Origin: Planctomycetia bacterium
GTDB taxonomy: Bacteria; Planctomycetota; Planctomycetia; Gemmatales; Gemmataceae
DNA: 52,218 nucleotides
Reading direction: 5' to 3'
Assembly (NCBI GenBank): GCA_005799265.1
Contig: SYHD01000006.1
Location: 1-52,218 of the forward strand
Shown here: in pieces, positions 40,875 through 49,776 of the stretch
How the letters are laid out: every line of letters begins with the position of its first letter
Position numbering within the stretch: position 1 is the stretch's first letter
The notes under the pieces: generated by a model
Database searches by the model: none
What the model was told of the DNA's origin: nothing
Seen by the model: the letters and a program-made list of their open reading frames with translations, nothing else
Program-made: the position numbers and the translations under genes

Positions 40875-43127
40875 TTACTTCTCCTTCTTCTCGGGCTGCT
40901 TTTTCGCCAGTTCATCGACCTCTTTTAACGTGAATCGCACGCTCAGGATGTACGGCGATTCCTTGGGCATCCAGTGTCCATAAGTCGTCACGACGAACGT
41001 GCCGTCGGGCAGCAGTTCCACGCCGGGATAGGCACAGTCACCGCTCTTGTAATTCTTTTTGAACCGAATGCGGTATTGCCCCTCTTTGGCATTGACGAGA
41101 TCGTCGTACGTTCCGACCCAGCCGACCCAGTCGCCGGCAGTTGGGCTATGTTGGCCTTTGGTGGGAATGTCGCGGAAGGACACGAACAGCCGACCGTCCG
41201 GGCCGTACTTCGCCACATGACGATCACCGTTGAGCGAGGCGGCCAGTTCGCGCGGCTCGGTCCACGTCTTGCCTTCGTCGTCGGAAAAGATGACGTGCGA
41301 GTTTTTCTTGTGGAAGTTCTCACGCAGCAGGACGGCGATTTGCTTGCCATTTGGCGAACGGATCGCGCCGGGTTCGCAGAGGAAGAGCTTGTTGGATTTG
41401 AAGATCGTTTCGGGTTCGCTCCACGTCAACCCACCGTCCTTTGATACGACCTTGTACAAGGTGGAAGTTGTCGTGGCCTTGCCGCCCTTCTTGATGAACC
41501 GCCCGTCGTCGTGGAAGAGAGCCATGTACTGACCCGCGCCGGTCTTCAACGCGATCACCGACGCCATCGTGACGATTCCGCCCCAGTTGCCGACCGCCTT
41601 CAACTCCGACCACCTTTTACCATCGTCCTCGCTGACGGCCATCCGCGCTGGATACAGCCCGCTAAACAGAATGATCCGCTTCGTCTCCTTGGCATCAACC
41701 ACCCGATGGAGCGTCGGAGTTTCCAGCGAAGTTTCCCAGTTCTTCGGCGTCGGCAGTCGGTCGGACCACGTCTTGCCGCCGTCCTCACTCCTCTTGTACA
41801 AGATGGGACCGCGCCCATGACCCTTGGGATAAACGCACAGGATTGTCTTGCCATCTTCGAGCAGAAGAGTTGTCGGGTGGCCCAGGTACTGTCCCTTCTC
41901 TCGATCCACGATTACCTGACGTTCCTTTTGATCGTTCAGGTCGATCACAGGAATCGAGAAGGCGGCAGTAGGCTGGGTTGGCTGAGCTTTTGCTTCCAGC
42001 CAGTCGAGCGAAAGGCGAGCAAAGACAATGCGATGGGCGTTATCGACTTCGTACAGACAGCCGATGGTCCCGTCCGACAACCGCGTCAAGCAGGAGTAGG
42101 CGAAGCTGTCCTTGTGCAACACCCGCTTCACGGGCCACGTCTTGCCCTCGTCGTAGCTGACGAAGACTGTCCCGTTTTCGCGTTTGGTGCTTTGTGGCCC
42201 GGAGTACAGCAGTCGGCTCTTTTCTCCGTCCGCAGGGTCGGTGTACCGCAGGACCGAACCCATGCAACCAGGATCGACTTGTTCCGGCACGTCGTCAACC
42301 TTCGACCATGTCACTCCTCCGTCCGCGCTCACGCATGTTTTCCGCACCGCCTTGCCCGCCCACCGCCGAACGTTGAACCGGATTGATCCGTCCTTCAACT
42401 CCACGAACTGAGCCTCATTTACGGTGCTGTTTTTCTTTCCCTTTGAGTCGATCAACCCACCGGGAGCCACCTCGCCCATCTGCCACGTCTTGCCCGTGTC
42501 GTCGCTGTAGATGGCGTAGATGTTCCACACCCCGAACGGCCCCTCGTTGAACGGGATCAGGATGCGGCCCGCATGTTTGCCGTGCCGAAGCTGGATGCCG
42601 ATGCCCGGCCCGCCGGCGACCGTCGTGACGACCTTCTCCCGCTTCGTCTCCTTCGTGATGTCCCGAGGTTTCGTCCACGTCACTCCGTCGTCGTCGCTGG
42701 TGATGACCAAGTTGCGAACAATCAGGTCGCCCTCGTAGCCCGGCTGAATCTTGCCGCTCCGCTCGCCGACGCCCGCCGGATAGGACTGATACATCAGCAG
42801 CACCTGACCACCCTGGCGTTCGACGACGGCACACGGGTTGTTCAACGCCCGGTCGCCGTCCTCCGCGATGATGGCGATCTTGCCCCAGGTTTTACCGCTA
42901 TCCGTGCTGCGTTTCAGGACGATCTTGTTCTTGGCCTGATCGGCATCAGCGGCCCGGCCTTCGGCGAAGGCGAGGACAGTGCCTTTCTTGCTGACGACGA
43001 CAGACGGGATGCGGATCGACGCGAACCCGTCCGCCTTCGGCACGAACACGTCCGCGACCTCGGGTTCGGCTCCGAACCCCGTTAATGGGACGAACAGAAG
43101 GATCAGGGCGAGTCGGGTCCGCGACAT
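40875..43127 (-). CDS. Two-domain sialidase (tandem BNR propellers)
   Basis: 750 residues from ATG 43127 with a signal peptide (MSRTRLALILLFVPLTGFGA). The N-terminal half (about 20-376) has the RIP motif (FASIRIPSVVV) and four Asp boxes: STDSGKTW, SDDTGKTW, SADGGVTW and SYDEGKTW. After a short PTQPTAAF linker, the second half (about 389-745) has four more: SEDGGKTW, SEDDGKRW, SKDGGLTW and SDDEGKTW, and closely resembles the stand-alone sialidase at 2376-3533. The second half lacks a clear RIP. Two complete propellers in one secreted chain are unusual. Longer frames upstream are overlap with the lipoprotein and DUF1559 genes on other frames and are rejected. First structural gene of the tight part of the operon. 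Confidence 0.9.
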   Translation of the reverse strand: MSRTRLALILLFVPLTGFGAEPEVADVFVPKADGFASIRIPSVVVSKKGTVLAFAEGRAADADQAKNKIVLKRSTDSGKTWGKIAIIAEDGDRALNNPCAVVERQGGQVLLMYQSYPAGVGERSGKIQPGYEGDLIVRNLVITSDDDGVTWTKPRDITKETKREKVVTTVAGGPGIGIQLRHGKHAGRILIPFNEGPFGVWNIYAIYSDDTGKTWQMGEVAPGGLIDSKGKKNSTVNEAQFVELKDGSIRFNVRRWAGKAVRKTCVSADGGVTWSKVDDVPEQVDPGCMGSVLRYTDPADGEKSRLLYSGPQSTKRENGTVFVSYDEGKTWPVKRVLHKDSFAYSCLTRLSDGTIGCLYEVDNAHRIVFARLSLDWLEAKAQPTQPTAAFSIPVIDLNDQKERQVIVDREKGQYLGHPTTLLLEDGKTILCVYPKGHGRGPILYKRSEDGGKTWSDRLPTPKNWETSLETPTLHRVVDAKETKRIILFSGLYPARMAVSEDDGKRWSELKAVGNWGGIVTMASVIALKTGAGQYMALFHDDGRFIKKGGKATTTSTLYKVVSKDGGLTWSEPETIFKSNKLFLCEPGAIRSPNGKQIAVLLRENFHKKNSHVIFSDDEGKTWTEPRELAASLNGDRHVAKYGPDGRLFVSFRDIPTKGQHSPTAGDWVGWVGTYDDLVNAKEGQYRIRFKKNYKSGDCAYPGVELLPDGTFVVTTYGHWMPKESPYILSVRFTLKEVDELAKKQPEKKEK

Positions 43128-43183
43128 AGGGTATCCTTTCGGGATGCGGGTGTGGCGTTGTTCACGGGTCGCAAACGAGCGGC

Positions 43184-43612
43184 CTACGGATTCTTCTTGG
43201 TCTTCTGGCCAGGTACGTCGAGTTGGAGCGGCGGTTGGTCTTTCGTCACGTCCATCTGGGTCGTGTGTTCCTCGAACAGCAGGTTGCCGAACGGAGTGAA
43301 CGGTTCCGGGTTCACCCCGTCGCCACCGGTGATCCGCACCACCTGTGCGCCTAGCACCACCCGCTTGTGGGACTGCCGGGTGTCGAACTTGCCATCCTTG
43401 ATGTCGGCGTGTCCTTGTTGGCCACTGTTGCCCCTCGCCGGGTCCGGCTCGAACACGATCAGGCCGAGTGGGATCGGTTTGCCGTCCACCGTTACCGTGC
43501 CGTTTACATGGACGAGGTTCGGGTCGCCGCCGTGCCCACAGCCGGTTAGGGCGCACAGGCTGACGAGAGCGCCGACGCAAGCGAGACCAGTCAGGTATCG
43601 AGATGGTCGCAT
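43184..43612 (-). CDS. Lipoprotein with carboxypeptidase-regulatory-like domain
   Basis: 142 residues. A lipobox (LTGC) follows a hydrophobic stretch, so the mature protein is lipid-anchored at a membrane. The body (HVNGTVTVDGKPIPLGLIVF, PDPARGNSGQQ, FDTRQSH) is the short beta-sandwich repeatedly found in planctomycete lipoproteins and related to carboxypeptidase regulatory-like domains. Role unknown. It sits between the DUF1559 gene and the two-domain sialidase, 56 bases before the latter, so it may help present or assemble surface enzymes; that is speculative. Confidence 0.8.
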   Translation of the reverse strand: MRPSRYLTGLACVGALVSLCALTGCGHGGDPNLVHVNGTVTVDGKPIPLGLIVFEPDPARGNSGQQGHADIKDGKFDTRQSHKRVVLGAQVVRITGGDGVNPEPFTPFGNLLFEEHTTQMDVTKDQPPLQLDVPGQKTKKNP

Positions 43613-43710
43613 GGTAGCTCCGTCTGGTTGCACACCGCCGACGCTGTGGCGGCGACAACGGGGTCGCGGCCACGGCGTTTCGGGTGGGCGTTGGGGGATG
43701 GGTGTTGGGT

Positions 43711-44616
43711 TCAGTTGTCGACCTGGACTTCGCTGCCGTCCATGCTGGCGGTCGCCTTGTAGACCACCAGAGCGACAGTCTCCCGGACGAACCGTACCGA
43801 CCCGTCGCCCAGCAAGAAATGAGCGCCGCCGAGGTGCTGGCTGCCAAAGCTGATGTCATTGAAAATGCCGTTGTACGGCGTGTTGATCGCGTTTTGCACG
43901 TTTCGGCACCCGGCCATGCCGTTGCCATTCCCGACCCCGCGAACCCAATCCGCCCCGTCGCTGGCCAGGAAGCTCCCGTTCCACCAGACCGACACCTCCC
44001 CGACCATCAAGGTGTTCGAGGCCCCGTCGGTGAAGCTGGTGAACCGGGTCTTGGAGTCCCGACCGAGGATGCCCTGGAGGGCGAACCCGCCCTGTCCGGT
44101 AGGCGTGGTATTCACCTGGTAGGCCGCGCCGGTCGCCGGGTTGAATCCCTTGGGACCCGCCACGCCGTGATAATCCGAGGTGAACGTCTTCCTGCCATCG
44201 ACCAGGGTGCTGGAACCGTTCGCCGCGATGGAGTTGCCCTGGCTCGGGCAGTTGTAGACCAAGATGCGGTTGAGGGCGTGAACCATCTTGTTCGGGCCTT
44301 CCCGGTTCGGGCCGCCGTTCCAAGCCCCAGCGCCGAGATCGAACATCATGAAGAGATTGTTCTGTTCGATGTAGGGCAGGATGTACACCCGCCAGCTCAG
44401 CCCGTTGTCCACCCTGGCCCCGACCGGGAACTCCTTGTTCGCGTCGTGATACCCATACAGGGCGATGCCGATCTGCTTGAGGTTGTTCTGGCACTGCACC
44501 CGCGCGGCGGCAACGCGGACCCTTTGGACGGCGGGGACGAGTATGGCGATCAGGATGGCGATGATGGCGATGACGACCAGCAACTCGATGAGCGTGAACC
44601 CGCGTCGAGCGTTCAT
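43711..44616 (-). CDS. DUF1559 family protein with type IV pilin-like N-terminus
   Basis: 301 residues. Prepilin cleavage/methylation motif RRGFTLIELLVVIAIIAILI at the start, then the DUF1559 body: RVAAARVQCQNNLKQIGIAL, GYHDANKEFP, WRVYILPYIEQ, and the C-terminal GGAHFLLGDGSVRFVRETV. Planctomycetes encode dozens of these per genome; they are thought to be secreted by a type II/IV-pilus-like machine, with unknown function. It lies just downstream of the GntR regulator (71-base gap) and is probably transcribed with the sialic-acid genes. Confidence 0.95.
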   Translation of the reverse strand: MNARRGFTLIELLVVIAIIAILIAILVPAVQRVRVAAARVQCQNNLKQIGIALYGYHDANKEFPVGARVDNGLSWRVYILPYIEQNNLFMMFDLGAGAWNGGPNREGPNKMVHALNRILVYNCPSQGNSIAANGSSTLVDGRKTFTSDYHGVAGPKGFNPATGAAYQVNTTPTGQGGFALQGILGRDSKTRFTSFTDGASNTLMVGEVSVWWNGSFLASDGADWVRGVGNGNGMAGCRNVQNAINTPYNGIFNDISFGSQHLGGAHFLLGDGSVRFVRETVALVVYKATASMDGSEVQVDN

Positions 44617-44687
44617 GAAACGACTCCAGAAAGAGGAAAAGAAAGCCCCCCGTCCCCGGGCACTGGCCGGGACGGTTACAGCCTGAT

Positions 44688-45407
44688 TCAACCACCGTTG
44701 CGGCGGTGGCTCCGAAGGTAATCCAACACCGTCTTGCGGCCCTTCTGGATGTGGACACTCATCAGCCGGCGAGCGGAGTCGGCGTCCCGCTGCCGGAGAG
44801 CCTCGGCGATGGTGGCGTGGTCGCAGCAGGTTTCCTCGGCGACGGCCAGCGTCAGAATTGCGGCCCGGTGACGCTGCACCCCGAACACCTGCCCGAGCGC
44901 CGTGTAGTCCTCAATGACTTTGGCGAGGAGCCGATTGCGGGCGGCAACGACAATGACCGAGTGAAACCGTTCCTCGCAGTCGAGCCAGCGGTCTAGCATC
45001 CCCTCCGTCGCCATCTGTGACTTCTGGCAGCGGATCGTAGTCAGGATGGCCTCGAACTCCGCCCGGACCTCTTCGAGCACGTCGAGTTGGTTCTGCGTGA
45101 TGTTGCGGGCGGCCTCGGCGGCGGCGCAACTCTCGACCGCTTCCCGCAGGACGTACAGTTCCTCCAAGTCCTGAGGACTCGACTTGCGGACGAACGCCCC
45201 GGCACCGGGGACGTGATCGACCAACCCCTCGGTCGCCAACCGGTGGATCGCCTCTCGGACGGGGGCGAGGCTGACGTCCATCGCCTGCGCCAGCGTCCGA
45301 TTCACAAGCTGCGCCCCGGCCTCCAACTCGCCAGTCAGCACCTTGCGGCGAAGCTCCCGGTAGGTTTTTTCCGACAGTGTGTCTTGCACGGGGTTATTGC
45401 CTCTCAT
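44688..45407 (-). CDS. GntR-family regulator (FadR/FCD subfamily), probable sialic-acid cluster regulator
   Basis: 239 residues from ATG 45407. N-terminal winged helix (SEKTYRELRRKVLTGELEAG, then RTLAQAMDVSLAPVREAIHRLATEGLV) followed by an all-helical FCD ligand-binding domain with likely metal-binding residues (LYVLREAVESCAAAEAARN, ERFHSVIVVAARN). In E. coli the sialic acid regulator NanR is also of this subfamily. It is the first gene of the minus-strand run, and four 10-bp tandem repeats and a promoter precede it, so autoregulation is plausible. The frame could extend into the repeats but the chosen ATG is the sensible start. Confidence 0.87.
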   Translation of the reverse strand: MRGNNPVQDTLSEKTYRELRRKVLTGELEAGAQLVNRTLAQAMDVSLAPVREAIHRLATEGLVDHVPGAGAFVRKSSPQDLEELYVLREAVESCAAAEAARNITQNQLDVLEEVRAEFEAILTTIRCQKSQMATEGMLDRWLDCEERFHSVIVVAARNRLLAKVIEDYTALGQVFGVQRHRAAILTLAVAEETCCDHATIAEALRQRDADSARRLMSVHIQKGRKTVLDYLRSHRRNGG

Positions 45408-45420
45408 AAAATGAAATGCC

Positions 45421-45465
45421 CGATCGTGTTCGATCGTGTTCGATCGTGTTCGATCGTGTTCGATC
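45421..45465. repeat. Four tandem 10-bp repeats CGATCGTGTT, candidate operator array
   Basis: CGATCGTGTT occurs four times head to tail without error (45421-45460) and is followed by a partial fifth (CGATC). Ten bases is close to one helical turn, so identical faces are presented on one side of the DNA. Each junction holds ATCG-TGTT-CGAT, an inverted-repeat-like half-site pair. The array lies between the probable promoter and the start codon of the GntR gene, where bound regulator would block transcription. Confidence 0.75.
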
Positions 45466-45468
45466 AAA

Positions 45469-45499
45469 TAGATAGTGACAGAATAGTGGTCGAAGTCAA
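45469..45499 (-). promoter_or_regulatory. Probable sigma70-type promoter of the GntR gene
   Basis: On the minus strand TTGACT (45494-45499) is followed after 19 bases by TATCTA (45469-45474). The spacing is slightly long. Transcription would start near 45461, right at the tandem repeats. Confidence 0.5.
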
Positions 45500-45609
45500 G
45501 GGCAATCAGGAATTTTTTTTTCAGCCTTGTTTTGCTGGCAACGTGGCCCGGCCTGGGCTACCCGTTCCCCGAAGCGCCGGGGCATCGGACGACAGGGGTT
45601 GCTGATGAG

Positions 45610-45831
45610 ATCCGTTGCGAGCGCAAGTTGGCCGAGCCGAAGCTGCGGCAACCGCAACGCAAGGCGCTGACGATTTTGCAAAATCATTGGGCGGGCCTGA
45701 CGGTGTTTGTGAACCATCCGGAAGTGCCGATGGACAACAACAAAGCCGAACGTCGCCAGCGTGGCCCAGTGGTAGGCCGCAAAAACTTCTACGGCTCTGG
45801 CGCGTTGTGGAGCGGCCGTTTGGCGGCGTAA
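45610..45831 (+). pseudogene. IS66-family transposase C-terminal remnant
   Basis: About 74 codons ending in a stop match the C-terminus of the IS66 DDE transposase: HWAGLTVFVNHPEVPMDNNK, then AERRQRGPVVGRKNFYGSGA. The remaining N-terminal ~400 residues and the accessory genes are missing, so it is a dead fragment. It marks the boundary between the sialic-acid cluster and the heparinase-like gene and indicates past IS activity. Confidence 0.82.
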
Positions 45832-45837
45832 CCGGCG

Positions 45838-48800
45838 TTATTTCACAACAAAGCGGCGCGGCCCGGAATCGATACGTACGCGCAAAGTCGTCTTATCCGA
45901 ACGAATCAACTGCACACCATCGCTTTCGACGAATTGCCCTTGAAATCGGTTCGGTAGCGAGATCTCAAGTTCGCGTGCCTCGCCGTCGGTGCGGACTTCG
46001 AGCGAGCCCATTCCTCCAGTCCACGACAGCGATACCGGACCTGTGCCGCGCACGCCGAGTCCGCTCCGGTGCTGCAGCAACTTACCTTCGAGCAAATGCA
46101 GTTCCAGCTTGTTGTCGTAGCGGGACCGCATGCCAGCGCGGCCGACAAACGTGATGTCACCATCCAAATTAATCGAGCGCTCGTCCGGGTAGACGAACAG
46201 CCACTCGTTCACACCATCGTGGTGAATGATGACGCTCTCTCCTTTCTCTAGCGTGATGCGCGGCGCCGGCTCCGTGGGGCGGCGCGGATAGAGGATGGCG
46301 CCGTACTGGCCGCCGCTCGCGCTAGCGAGGCGAATCACGTTTTGCTGCATCAGGTGGCGGCGTGGGACTTCCACTTCCGTGATGCCAGGCGCCGGCTCGG
46401 TCTGCTTAGCTGTGCCGTTTTTGCCCGGAGTGGACGGATCGCCGAAGCCGAACATCTCCGTCGTCGGCGTTGCGTCCGGGCCCACGAAGAAGCGGACGGT
46501 CATGTCGACGCCATACTGACCCGTCACTTCGGCTTGCTGTTTCTGGAGCCGCAGCTTGTTCGATAACGTCCACAGGTTCCAGTCGGTCGCTCGCGGATCT
46601 TTCACGGCATCGCGCACAATCAAGTAAACACCATCACTCGGGGCGGGGCGCTTGACGAACAGGACCTGTCGCTGCCAACTGTTTTGCGGGACTTCGCCAT
46701 CGCCATCCTTCGGGGGAAAGTCCTTGTCGTGATAGACGCGCGAACGTGCATAATCGACGCGCGGCGACAGGGCCACGTTCATCACTCGGCCCTTGTACGC
46801 GAATCGCTTCATGCGCGCCACCGAGACACAGTTGTGCATCCAGGCTTCGGTGATTTGTGGCGTATACATCGACGGCCAATCAACGACCAGCGGCGCTCCC
46901 TTGGCAAAGAAATAAAGCGACCCCAGGTCGAAGTTGTAATGTCCGAAGCCGAACGAATCCTGATGAATCGCCAGGTAGCTCTCGCCCGGCGTGTTGAAGG
47001 CATGACGAAAGATGACGCCGAAACCGCGCAGGTGGCGCGAGTTGCCGTCAATCGGCACGACCGGGACAGGTCCGTCCTTTTCGCCGAGCGACCAAAGGAT
47101 CTGGCCCATTTCCTTCGGGTGTTTGTCCTTGAACACCGGCACCAACGTCTTCCAATAGGTAGGACGTGCCCGCTCGGCGAATTTGTCGGTACGCAAGTCG
47201 AAGCAGTCGCCGAATTCGGGGAGGTGGCGCACATTGCCGACGCGCGGATCGGGAGGCGTCACCATATGCGCGTGCGCCATGGCGAGGCGCAACAGCCGGC
47301 CATCCGAAAGAAGATCGCCCAGGCCCGTGCGCCGAAGCTCCAGCGCGGCGCGCAGGATCGGATTGATGCCGCCTCCGTCGTAGCCGGGGCACTCGATCCA
47401 GGCGCCGTCTGGCGAGGTTGAGTTGACCAGGTTTTCGCGCACCGCCTTGAAGCCAACGGCTGCCCACTGTTTCGCCATTGGATGATCGACCAGCTCGACG
47501 GAGCCCATCAAGATGGACGCATTGCCCATGTAAATCATGTTGGGATTGGCCGGCCCGATCCAGTTGCCGGCGGGCCAATAATCCGGATCGGTCTGCTTGT
47601 ACATCTCAAAGGCGGCCGCGGCGCGGGCGCTCAGCACTTGATCGGGCGGAAGTTTCTTCACGAACTCGCGATAGCGATTCCAGCCATCTCCTTCGCCGGT
47701 CCAGGTCTGGTGCACGTGAATGTAGGTGTCCTCCCAGCGGTGTCCGCCGCGCAGAAATTGCTCGGCGAAGTACGGCATGGTGCCGCGTCCGCGGCTGGCG
47801 ACCGCGTACTTCTTGCCCGCTTCGTAGCGGACCGCGCCCCAGTCCAGCACCCAGTTCTTGACCTTGTCGAGCGGCGTCTCGCCCCACTGATTGTTCAAGA
47901 GCAGCGCGTCGAAGTAGCCCTCGAGCCGTCCTTCGCCTCCCTGGCCGCGCGGCACGATCATGTCCTTCTTGCCCCCGGCAAACAGGCCCCACTCGCGACT
48001 GCCATGGGCGAGAAAAAAACGCGCGACCAGGCCCGCGTCCTTGTCCCATGCGAGCGGGACAAATGTGTGATGCGGACGATCCCATTTTGATAGAAACCGT
48101 GGAAACAGCCCCACGAACGGCGCCTGCTCGGCGCCCTCGCGCCACGTGCCAACGATGTTGCACGCAGATGAAATGTAATGCATCTGGGCCGGCGTCAGGT
48201 ACGTCCCCTTGAATTCCGGCCCCGGCTCGACGAAGTGTCCGCGCGAACCGAGCACGCGCTTGCTATAGACGTGTGTCGGTTTCAGTCCCGCGCCGAGCGC
48301 AAGATGGAACACGTCCCCCTTGGCCGGATCGGTCTCATACGCGGTGACCTCAGGCAGATGCCGCTCTTCACGCACGAGCACGACTTGCTGCCCGGCCGGC
48401 ACGCGGATATCCACGGTGTAATGCCTGCCGTCGTCGAATTCGTAACGGATGCGCGCCCATGCCAGCACCGGACCGGAGGCGAGCAACTCGGTCTTCCAGG
48501 AGCGCACCTTTCGCGCTCCCGTCCACCAGCCTTTGCCGACCCAGCCCGTATTGGTTCCTTGCAATGACAGTATGGGAGCAGGCGCCGCCGAGAGCGGTTG
48601 CACGGTGTCCGCTCGACTTTCGCCTGCTGGAATAGCGACACCGATCTTCGAGGTTTGCAGCAGCCAGCGATTCGCATCCTTCTTTACCGTCAGGTCCGTG
48701 GGCATTTCCTTGGGAGAGGCAGCCAACAGGCGAAAGCGATATTGCCCAAACGGTTGAAGGCCCGTGATCAAGGCCAGACGGACAGCCACGACTTTCTTCT

Positions 48801-49029
48801 GGTCATTGGTCAGCCGTTCCAGGATCTGAACCGTCACCGGCTGGCCGTCCTGATCGACCACCGTAAACGGTTGCTCGAAATCGACAGGCGTTTTCAGGTC
48901 GAGCCGATAGGTGAGCAGCTCATTGTTCCACTGGTGCCCGAGGCTGTCATGCAATTCCCATTCAGCCAAGAGCGGGCGTTGGCCGACGCCAAGCGTCGAA
49001 CCGATAAGCAACAGACAGGCCAGATTCAT
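45838..49029 (-). CDS. Large secreted heparinase II/III-like protein
   Basis: 1063 residues. Signal peptide (MNLACLLLIGSTLGVGQRPL). The middle part (AAFEMYKQTDPDYWPAGNWI, AVGFKAVRENLVNSTSPDGA, GYDGGGINPILRAALELR) looks like an (alpha/alpha) toroid, and the segment RHAFNTPGESYLAIHQDSFG with HYNFDLGSLYFFAKGAPLV is the heparinase II/III-type beta-sandwich start with its catalytic-region His/Tyr. The rest is all beta. Polysaccharide lyases of PL12/PL15/PL21 types share this layout. Substrate may be a uronic acid-containing glycan. It lies between two transposon remnants and points the same way as the sialic-acid cluster but is separated from it by 370 bases and its own likely promoter. Confidence 0.65.
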   Translation of the reverse strand: MNLACLLLIGSTLGVGQRPLLAEWELHDSLGHQWNNELLTYRLDLKTPVDFEQPFTVVDQDGQPVTVQILERLTNDQKKVVAVRLALITGLQPFGQYRFRLLAASPKEMPTDLTVKKDANRWLLQTSKIGVAIPAGESRADTVQPLSAAPAPILSLQGTNTGWVGKGWWTGARKVRSWKTELLASGPVLAWARIRYEFDDGRHYTVDIRVPAGQQVVLVREERHLPEVTAYETDPAKGDVFHLALGAGLKPTHVYSKRVLGSRGHFVEPGPEFKGTYLTPAQMHYISSACNIVGTWREGAEQAPFVGLFPRFLSKWDRPHHTFVPLAWDKDAGLVARFFLAHGSREWGLFAGGKKDMIVPRGQGGEGRLEGYFDALLLNNQWGETPLDKVKNWVLDWGAVRYEAGKKYAVASRGRGTMPYFAEQFLRGGHRWEDTYIHVHQTWTGEGDGWNRYREFVKKLPPDQVLSARAAAAFEMYKQTDPDYWPAGNWIGPANPNMIYMGNASILMGSVELVDHPMAKQWAAVGFKAVRENLVNSTSPDGAWIECPGYDGGGINPILRAALELRRTGLGDLLSDGRLLRLAMAHAHMVTPPDPRVGNVRHLPEFGDCFDLRTDKFAERARPTYWKTLVPVFKDKHPKEMGQILWSLGEKDGPVPVVPIDGNSRHLRGFGVIFRHAFNTPGESYLAIHQDSFGFGHYNFDLGSLYFFAKGAPLVVDWPSMYTPQITEAWMHNCVSVARMKRFAYKGRVMNVALSPRVDYARSRVYHDKDFPPKDGDGEVPQNSWQRQVLFVKRPAPSDGVYLIVRDAVKDPRATDWNLWTLSNKLRLQKQQAEVTGQYGVDMTVRFFVGPDATPTTEMFGFGDPSTPGKNGTAKQTEPAPGITEVEVPRRHLMQQNVIRLASASGGQYGAILYPRRPTEPAPRITLEKGESVIIHHDGVNEWLFVYPDERSINLDGDITFVGRAGMRSRYDNKLELHLLEGKLLQHRSGLGVRGTGPVSLSWTGGMGSLEVRTDGEARELEISLPNRFQGQFVESDGVQLIRSDKTTLRVRIDSGPRRFVVK

Positions 49030-49343
49030 ATAGTCTCCAATCTTGTCTGTACCGGGATCCTTGGCATGGCTTGGTCACTTGAAACCGGCAAACACGCCCA
49101 GTCAATCTGGCGTTAAACGCGGGAAGGCGGGTTTTTTCCTGGAATTTCGTGCGAAAGCGTCATTGAAGATTGTAGGTTCAAACAGCTAGGAAAGGAGAGA
49201 AAGGCGAGAAACACACTCGACGGAGTGCCAATCTTCACGGAGAAAGCCACAAGAGGTTGGCTGGTCCAAAGGAGCGTTTGAATTGCTTGGCCAAGGGCAA
49301 AGCCGACGTCGATGGCATCATCGCCCAATTGTGTCGCCGCGCC
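49030..49343. other. Gap upstream of the heparinase-like gene; no gene seen
   Basis: A frame on the minus strand (49113-49496) exists but overlaps the IstB remnant antisense and has no family resemblance. The region should hold the promoter of the gene starting at 49029; I cannot point to clear -35/-10 boxes. Confidence 0.35.
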
Positions 49344-49628
49344 GGCGCCGAACTGCTGTTCCAGGTGTTCGCCGATCGTTAGGGGGGTCGCAGTTTGCTC
49401 GAGATCAGCAACCTCGCTTTTAGAGAAAGGAAGCAAGAGTTTCATGGTGAACGGATGAGTGCGGCTTTGTTGGATCGCTTGACGCACAGTTGCCACATCT
49501 TCGAGATGACCGGCGAAAGCTACCGCTTCCTCGAGTCGCTGAAGATCAAGAAGAGCCGTAAGGCCGAGGAGAAGACACGCTTCCAGCCTTGCCGCTTTGG
49601 GCCGGACCGGATCAAACTGAAGCTGTAA
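49344..49628 (+). pseudogene. IstB (IS21 helper ATPase) C-terminal remnant
   Basis: In one frame: GAELLFQVFADR, a TAG stop at 49380, then LLEISNLAFRE and MSAALLDRLTHSCHIFEMTG with ESYRFLESLK. This is the C-terminal end of the IS21-family IstB ATPase, interrupted by an in-frame stop and with the N-terminal Walker domain gone. After about 49560 the match fades. No IstA is left. With the IS66 fragment at 45610 it brackets the heparinase-like gene. Confidence 0.75.
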
Positions 49629-49776
49629 TGACCGGAACTGACGCTTCGCCGTTTACACCAGGGTTTACTCAATCTCTGAGCACACGAATGATGCCGCTGA
49701 CAAAAATCTGACAAGATGAACACTAATGGATGAACAAACAAAACGAGCGGAGCGCTTGACGTAAACCTTGATGGTG

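Noticed and set aside
40875-43928. A 1017-codon sialidase frame extending to 43928
   Set aside because: The extension past 43127 overlaps the lipoprotein and DUF1559 genes, is Arg/Pro-rich, and the ATG at 43127 begins a good signal peptide.
45421-45465. Tandem repeats as a CRISPR array
   Set aside because: Units are 10 bp with no spacers and no cas genes nearby; they are direct tandem repeats next to a promoter.
49113-49496. 127-codon minus-strand frame
   Set aside because: Antisense to the IstB remnant and without any recognisable motif.
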